From an uncultured Bacteroidota bacterium (GTDB lineage Bacteria > Bacteroidota > Bacteroidia > Bacteroidales > UBA12481), in NCBI GenBank assembly GCA_903832165.1, contig CAILAQ010000154.1:1-11662 (forward strand): DNA of 11,662 nt, written 5' to 3'. The position numbers and the translations under genes are program-made. This document shows, piece after piece, positions 7,714 through 11,662 of the stretch. The notes under the pieces were generated by a model. The model saw only the letters and a program-made list of their open reading frames with translations. It was not told the DNA's origin and did no database searches. Numbering within the stretch: position 1 is the stretch's first letter; every line of letters starts with the position of its first letter.

Positions 7714-8343
7714 TTAAAAATCCGGACTCTCCGTACCAATCGTAGTTTGCGGTCCATGACCCGGAAAAACAAGAGTTTCCGAAGGCAATGTCAACAGTCT
7801 GGTCTTTATGCTCGTAATGATTTGTTCATAATTTCCTCCATGCAGATCAGTTCGGCCTATGCCCCCGGCAAAAAGCGTATCACCGGAAAAAAGCCAGCCT
7901 TGCTCTCGAGCATAAAAAGCCACACTTCCTTGAGAATGACCCGGCACGTGAATTACCTCTAAATGGATCTCTCCCGTTGAAATAGCATCCTTATCGGAAA
8001 GAAATCCATCTGGAACAGGCAGATCTCCCTCGTATTCGAAACCGAAGCTTCGGGCCTGGTCACCCGCCATCCTTAGAAACGACTCGTCACCCTGATGTAT
8101 CAGGAACTTTGGACTATATTCAGTTTTCACCATTCCGATTCCGAAAACATGATCGAAGTGTCCGTGGGTGTTAAGTTGGTAATCTAGCTTAATATTGTTC
8201 TGAGAAATGAAATCCTTAAGCTCTTTGAATTCGGATTTATTCAAACACGATGGATCTATGAGAATTCCGGCCCCGTTTGGCTCATATATCAAACAAGCAT
8301 TTACCTGAAGGGGATTAAACGGAAAAACCTTTAATTGAATCAT
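7714..8343 (-). CDS. Glyoxalase-II-like metallo-beta-lactamase-fold hydrolase
   Basis: Cytoplasmic MBL-fold hydrolase resembling type II glyoxalases such as E. coli GloC (YcbL), which hydrolyse thioesters like S-lactoylglutathione. The actual thiol substrate in this organism is unknown. The metal-binding set is complete: THGHFDH (residues 59-65, giving His60, His62, Asp64, His65), His136 in VPGHSQGS, the bridging Asp155 in SGDTLF, and His196 in FPGHGP. GGIGRTD (160-166) is also typical of the family. The 209 residues are slightly short: homologues usually end TIGxE followed by an NPFL-like tail, whereas this one ends TIGTESPDF. The ATG overlaps the upstream protease stop as ATGA (8340-8343), indicating translational coupling. 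gcvP follows 64 bp downstream on the same strand. Fold and metal site are firm; the substrate is inferred. Confidence 0.9.
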   Translation of the reverse strand: MIQLKVFPFNPLQVNACLIYEPNGAGILIDPSCLNKSEFKELKDFISQNNIKLDYQLNTHGHFDHVFGIGMVKTEYSPKFLIHQGDESFLRMAGDQARSFGFEYEGDLPVPDGFLSDKDAISTGEIHLEVIHVPGHSQGSVAFYAREQGWLFSGDTLFAGGIGRTDLHGGNYEQIITSIKTRLLTLPSETLVFPGHGPQTTIGTESPDF

Positions 8344-11153
8344 GGGCTGGGATGCTTGATTTTAATAAACTTTGCGACGCCAAGGTATTTATTCCCTGCA
8401 TAAATTTCAATGATAAATAAGCCCGATGGAAAGGCTTCCAGAGAAACGCTTTGTTCCTGCCAGGAGTTGATCCTGATTTCACTGAGATAACGTCCGTCAT
8501 TTGATTTCAGATGCACGGTCCAACCCTCTGCATAAGAATATGGATCACGTGGCTGTATCATAATATAATCCTGAGCAGGGTTAGGATAAACCAGGAACCC
8601 GGGAAGATCCTTTTCCGGCTGAGGCGACCTCACAAACCTGAAAGCTTTAATCTCAGGAAAATCAAAAGCAAAATCAAATCCGGGCTTGATTGGCCTCATT
8701 TCAATAACCGAACCTGCGGGCTGCCACTGGCTCCACCTTTCAATGTGCATACCTGCCAGGGTAGTTCCTAAACCAGTCAGTAAACTGTCGGCCCTGACAA
8801 AATTCCCCGCAACAGAACCAAGTGACTCCCGGATCCAGGTTGCCTCCTCAGCATGGAATCTCTCCCAATAATCAGTATAAACTGAGGATCGCAATACAGC
8901 AGGGATTTCCCGAATTCTTTCCAATGCCGTAAATGCATCGGCACCAAAAATCCACTCTTCTGAAGCTGGCAGGTTAGCCAGCCTGTTCAGGTATTCACCG
9001 AGTTCGGAATTCCAGGTCCGGTCATTTGCTTCGTCGTCGCTGTCTATCCCCAGCAGGTTCATGAACCAAAACAGGTTATGCCCCAGGCTGGTCCGGCTTT
9101 CTCGTTTCCAGCCATGAAAAGCAAACATGGGAAGCTTTTGATCATACCACGCAAAACCACCCGGATTCCATTGCGTGGCAGGAATGGACTTTTCATCTGC
9201 AAAATCAACCGGATCACCAATAGCCGATCCATAGGCTGAATCTGAAACCATCGCAATCTTGAGTCCGACCGTGTCAAACCTGTTAAACCGAAGCTGTGGC
9301 CCGACTCTCAACAATTCAGAAGGACCCATATTTTTCGCCCAAGTCAGAAGGGAAGAATCAATATCCGGGGGATTATCGATAAAAATTCCAACCGGAAGAT
9401 TTGAAAATTTATTATTAAAAACCGGTGAATTCTCCGATCCCGGGTGTGATAACACCAAACCGGACAGCTGTCCCCCTCCGTAAACCGACCCAAAAGAATT
9501 CCGATATACAGCAAACTGATTGGGCTGATTAAGTAAAATTCCAACGGCAGGACCACTGTTAAAGCGCTGGAGAATGAACCGGTTATCGGCAATCCATTGA
9601 AAACCGGCGTGATCACTCCTGAGTCCAAAACGATTGTTGGCAAAACTGTTACCAACAATTTCAGTTCTCGATCCGGCGGTTTGGGAAATAAGGTTTAACC
9701 CACAAGTCAGGTTAACAAATTCAGAGTTCCTGACATCCAGATAAACCGCATCAGACAGAATGCCGCTGCCAAGCCAGTTGCCATCAAAAATAAGAGTTCC
9801 CGGTTCGTTGATAAAAAGAGATCCCGACACAGAAAGGCTCGAGACTCCTTCTGATCTTATAAAACTAACAGGTGCGATTCCCTCCTCATAATGATTGAGT
9901 TTGGTCGTAATCCTGAAATTGCAGTCCCTGATCGCAATTGAATCAGCTGACCCCTTGAGAAAAACCAAAGATTCTTCACAATTTCTGAACACTGAATTAT
10001 TCAGGTCAGCTTTTAAAGGACCGTTTGCCAGAATTCCTGTCCTGGCATTTTCGATCGTGCCGCCATGGGTAAACGAAATCCATGCCGGAGTTTCTCCCTG
10101 AGTACCTTCAGATCGTATCCCATCCCATAAATCACCGCAGAGATTGCCAATTGTTCCCCCGTCAATTTCAAGACGAGCCCCGGGTTCCAGTGTAATTTTC
10201 GAATCAATTGGCATCGAAAGATATCCTTTAACCCTTAGCAACCCTCCGCTTTTTATCAACCAATCCTGATGCGCATAAACCATATCCTTTATGATAACTG
10301 TATCTCCACCCGATACCCGATACCCGATACCCGATACCTGATACCCCACACCTTCAACCTTATAACAACTGTCATTAATCACCGCCTCGGAGATATTGCC
10401 TTCCCCTCCGCTCAGGCAGAATTGTATCCGGTTGAACTGGCATTTCGATAAGGCATACCCATAGGCCGGCCAGTAATCCATTAAATTATTCGAAGTCCCT
10501 TCAACAGGGCAACCATTATCCTCGCAATCATCGCATTGATCACCGCCCGGCCCTCCTGAAAAATTATGGGACAATCCTATGCAGTGCCCAATTTCATGAA
10601 CCAGATTCCGCCCGCATTCATCAATGGAACCAGAAAGGGGTTGACTCATAAACTTTTCGTAATAACCTCTCACTGCAATATACCCGCGATCACCGATATT
10701 CCGCGAGTGCCCGCCGATGACAGGATAATTACCACCGATAAAAACGGGCAGTGTCTGATACTTTTGCCGGTAATCCAACAAAGTGTCACCGTCAACATAT
10801 TGATCGCGCATATAAGGAGCATCAATGTCGGTGGAGCAATCCCAGGCTCTGTTATCGGGGTAATAGAAGATGGTGTCGAGGCGTATGCGCAACCGACTGT
10901 CAGATACATAAGGTGAAGGCATGGCAGGCCGGAGTGTATCAAGATTGGCCAGTCGGTGGTTGACCCATCCGGTCAGCTGATTTAAGAAAGCAACATGATT
11001 GGCTGAATCCTTGTTGAAATTATGCTGACCTGCATCATCCTGAAAAACATATATAGCTACCCGAAGTGTTTTAACAGGCAAAAGAACTGTATCAGCCTCC
11101 GGCGTATTAAACTGCAGGCATAATCCGGCCAATCCGAGTAGTAAAAGGTTCAT
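8340..11153 (-). CDS. Secreted metzincin (M43-like) peptidase, beta-helix, T9SS sorting domain
   Basis: A 937-residue multidomain secreted protein, probably an extracellular metallopeptidase. Residues 1-20 form a short hydrophobic signal peptide that unusually has no Lys or Arg before the core. Residues about 25-263 form a metzincin domain. The zinc motif HEIGHCIGLSH (186-196) supplies His186, His190, His196 and catalytic Glu187, and NNLMDYW (222-228) is the Met-turn with Met225. The SHNFSGG sequence after the zinc site, the Met-turn form and the many cysteines (180, 191, 207, 210, 215, 238, 246) resemble pappalysin-like family M43. Residues about 285-630 read as a right-handed beta-helix, with LEPGARLEIDGGTI and DLWDGI turns and repeated NxF rungs. 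Residues about 640-845 are unrecognised. Residues 854-937 form a T9SS type A sorting domain starting VYPNPAQDY. A heptanucleotide repeat encodes the linker at 269-282. The start overlaps the pcm stop and the stop overlaps the hydrolase start, both as ATGA. Substrate unknown. Confidence 0.88.
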   Translation of the reverse strand: MNLLLLGLAGLCLQFNTPEADTVLLPVKTLRVAIYVFQDDAGQHNFNKDSANHVAFLNQLTGWVNHRLANLDTLRPAMPSPYVSDSRLRIRLDTIFYYPDNRAWDCSTDIDAPYMRDQYVDGDTLLDYRQKYQTLPVFIGGNYPVIGGHSRNIGDRGYIAVRGYYEKFMSQPLSGSIDECGRNLVHEIGHCIGLSHNFSGGPGGDQCDDCEDNGCPVEGTSNNLMDYWPAYGYALSKCQFNRIQFCLSGGEGNISEAVINDSCYKVEGVGYQVSGIGYRVSGGDTVIIKDMVYAHQDWLIKSGGLLRVKGYLSMPIDSKITLEPGARLEIDGGTIGNLCGDLWDGIRSEGTQGETPAWISFTHGGTIENARTGILANGPLKADLNNSVFRNCEESLVFLKGSADSIAIRDCNFRITTKLNHYEEGIAPVSFIRSEGVSSLSVSGSLFINEPGTLIFDGNWLGSGILSDAVYLDVRNSEFVNLTCGLNLISQTAGSRTEIVGNSFANNRFGLRSDHAGFQWIADNRFILQRFNSGPAVGILLNQPNQFAVYRNSFGSVYGGGQLSGLVLSHPGSENSPVFNNKFSNLPVGIFIDNPPDIDSSLLTWAKNMGPSELLRVGPQLRFNRFDTVGLKIAMVSDSAYGSAIGDPVDFADEKSIPATQWNPGGFAWYDQKLPMFAFHGWKRESRTSLGHNLFWFMNLLGIDSDDEANDRTWNSELGEYLNRLANLPASEEWIFGADAFTALERIREIPAVLRSSVYTDYWERFHAEEATWIRESLGSVAGNFVRADSLLTGLGTTLAGMHIERWSQWQPAGSVIEMRPIKPGFDFAFDFPEIKAFRFVRSPQPEKDLPGFLVYPNPAQDYIMIQPRDPYSYAEGWTVHLKSNDGRYLSEIRINSWQEQSVSLEAFPSGLFIIEIYAGNKYLGVAKFIKIKHPSP
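10308..10349. repeat. Heptanucleotide tandem repeat (ACCCGAT)n inside a coding region
   Basis: Four perfect copies of ACCCGAT occupy 10308-10335, followed by ACCTGAT (10336-10342) and a decayed ACCCCAC (10343-10349). On the coding strand the unit reads ATCGGGT. Three units make 21 nt, so the six units (42 nt) keep the frame and encode VGYQVSGIGYRVSG, residues 269-282 of the secreted peptidase, exactly between the metzincin domain and the beta-helix. I recall similar GYRVSG-encoding heptamer runs as dispersed repeats in Bacteroidota genomes, but that is memory and untested. Confidence 0.92.
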
Positions 11154-11662
11154 TCGAGTCCGGTTTTCATCGGAACAAATACAAAATAACCATGTGTTGA
11201 AATCTCAAATGTATCCGCAGCTGTCCTTATCAATTTAGTCATTACCTGATTATCGTTCTGGCCAACCGGTGCAACCAGGATTCCCCCGATCGCAAGCTGC
11301 CGCTTCAGCGCTTCCGGGATTACGGGAGTAGCGGCAGTAATCAGTATCCGGTCGAACGGAGCGTATGTCGGCAGACCCTGGTTTCCATCCCCTAAAAAAA
11401 ACTTAACCTGATAGCCCAATTCACGGTGTAACAATTGTGCCGCCTGATACAATTTTCTGATTCTCTCAATAGTATATACGCGCACGCCCAATTCTGCCAG
11501 GATTGCCGCCTGATATCCGGAACCTGTTCCAACCTCCAGAATTTTCTGATGAACCTGCAGCTCTAACAGCCATGTTTGAAATGCCACAGTGTAAGGCTGG
11601 GAAATTGTTTGTCCGGAAGAAATTGGAAAAGCCTGGTCCTGATAAGCAAATTTCAGAAAGGA
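11150..11662 (-). CDS. pcm: Protein-L-isoaspartate O-methyltransferase, 5' end beyond window
   Basis: Cytoplasmic SAM-dependent repair enzyme that methylates the alpha-carboxyl of L-isoaspartyl residues in aged proteins so they can revert to L-aspartate. The visible 170 residues run open to the window edge, so the N-terminus (about 40-50 residues by comparison with the 208-residue E. coli enzyme) is missing. Visible motifs, numbered from the edge: the family signature GQTISQPYTVA (17-27), whose Ser21 matches the conserved active-site serine; SAM motif I EVGTGSGYQAA (43-53); FDRILITAATP (103-113); GGILVAPVG (126-134); and the closing FVPMKTGLE, equivalent to FVPLVKGELA of E. coli. A GTG at 11585-11587 could be taken as a start but encodes the Val of PYTVAFQ, inside the signature, so it is not the real start. 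The TGA stop overlaps the protease ATG by 4 bp, placing pcm at or near the head of a coupled operon. Confidence 0.94.
   Translation of the reverse strand, partial: SFLKFAYQDQAFPISSGQTISQPYTVAFQTWLLELQVHQKILEVGTGSGYQAAILAELGVRVYTIERIRKLYQAAQLLHRELGYQVKFFLGDGNQGLPTYAPFDRILITAATPVIPEALKRQLAIGGILVAPVGQNDNQVMTKLIRTAADTFEISTHGYFVFVPMKTGLE

Noticed and set aside
10308..10349. Possible CRISPR-like array
   Set aside because: Units are 7 bp with no spacers and lie in frame inside a gene; this is a microsatellite, not CRISPR.
10566..10942. Open frames of 90-116 codons on either strand within the peptidase gene
   Set aside because: They lie wholly inside the strong metzincin coding region (on the + strand or in another - frame) and show no recognisable motifs.
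11150..11587. pcm as a complete 145-residue gene starting at the GTG 11587
   Set aside because: The frame stays open to the window edge, and the upstream residues contain the conserved family signature GQTISQPY, so the GTG is internal.

Overview
The window looks like ordinary chromosomal DNA from a Bacteroidota bacterium, probably an environmental, Bacteroidales-like lineage (the order is inference). Three things point there. Two secreted proteins end in a type IX secretion (T9SS) type A sorting domain with a YPNPA motif. A small lipoprotein carries a DUF5018-like domain and a Bacteroidota-style surface-export signal. Start codons generally lack Shine-Dalgarno sequences. I see no mobile element, CRISPR array, tRNA, rRNA or prophage gene.

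Left half, + strand (31-4740): a T9SS-secreted protein of about 622 residues is split by a one-base frameshift near 411. It overlaps an RluD-type 23S rRNA pseudouridine synthase by 8 bp. D-alanine--D-alanine ligase (ddl) follows after 76 bp, then a surface lipoprotein after 23 bp. The group ends at a strong hairpin (4757-4785) that can serve as terminator for both strands, because the next gene converges on it.

Right half, - strand (11662-4788): the order of transcription is pcm (protein-L-isoaspartate methyltransferase, cut by the window edge), a 937-residue secreted metzincin/beta-helix/T9SS protein, a glyoxalase-II-like metallo-hydrolase, and gcvP (glycine cleavage P-protein). The first three are joined by two identical 4-bp ATGA stop/start overlaps, so they are very probably one operon with coupled translation. 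gcvP starts 64 bp further on and may be co-transcribed.

The genes are mostly housekeeping: rRNA modification, cell-wall precursor synthesis, repair of damaged proteins, thioester detoxification and one-carbon/glycine metabolism. Surface or secreted Bacteroidota-specific proteins are mixed among them. I do not see a convincing new multi-gene system. The most notable items are a heptanucleotide tandem repeat inside the secreted protease gene, exactly at a domain junction; the frameshift in the first T9SS gene; and the translational coupling of a secreted peptidase to two cytoplasmic repair/detoxification enzymes.
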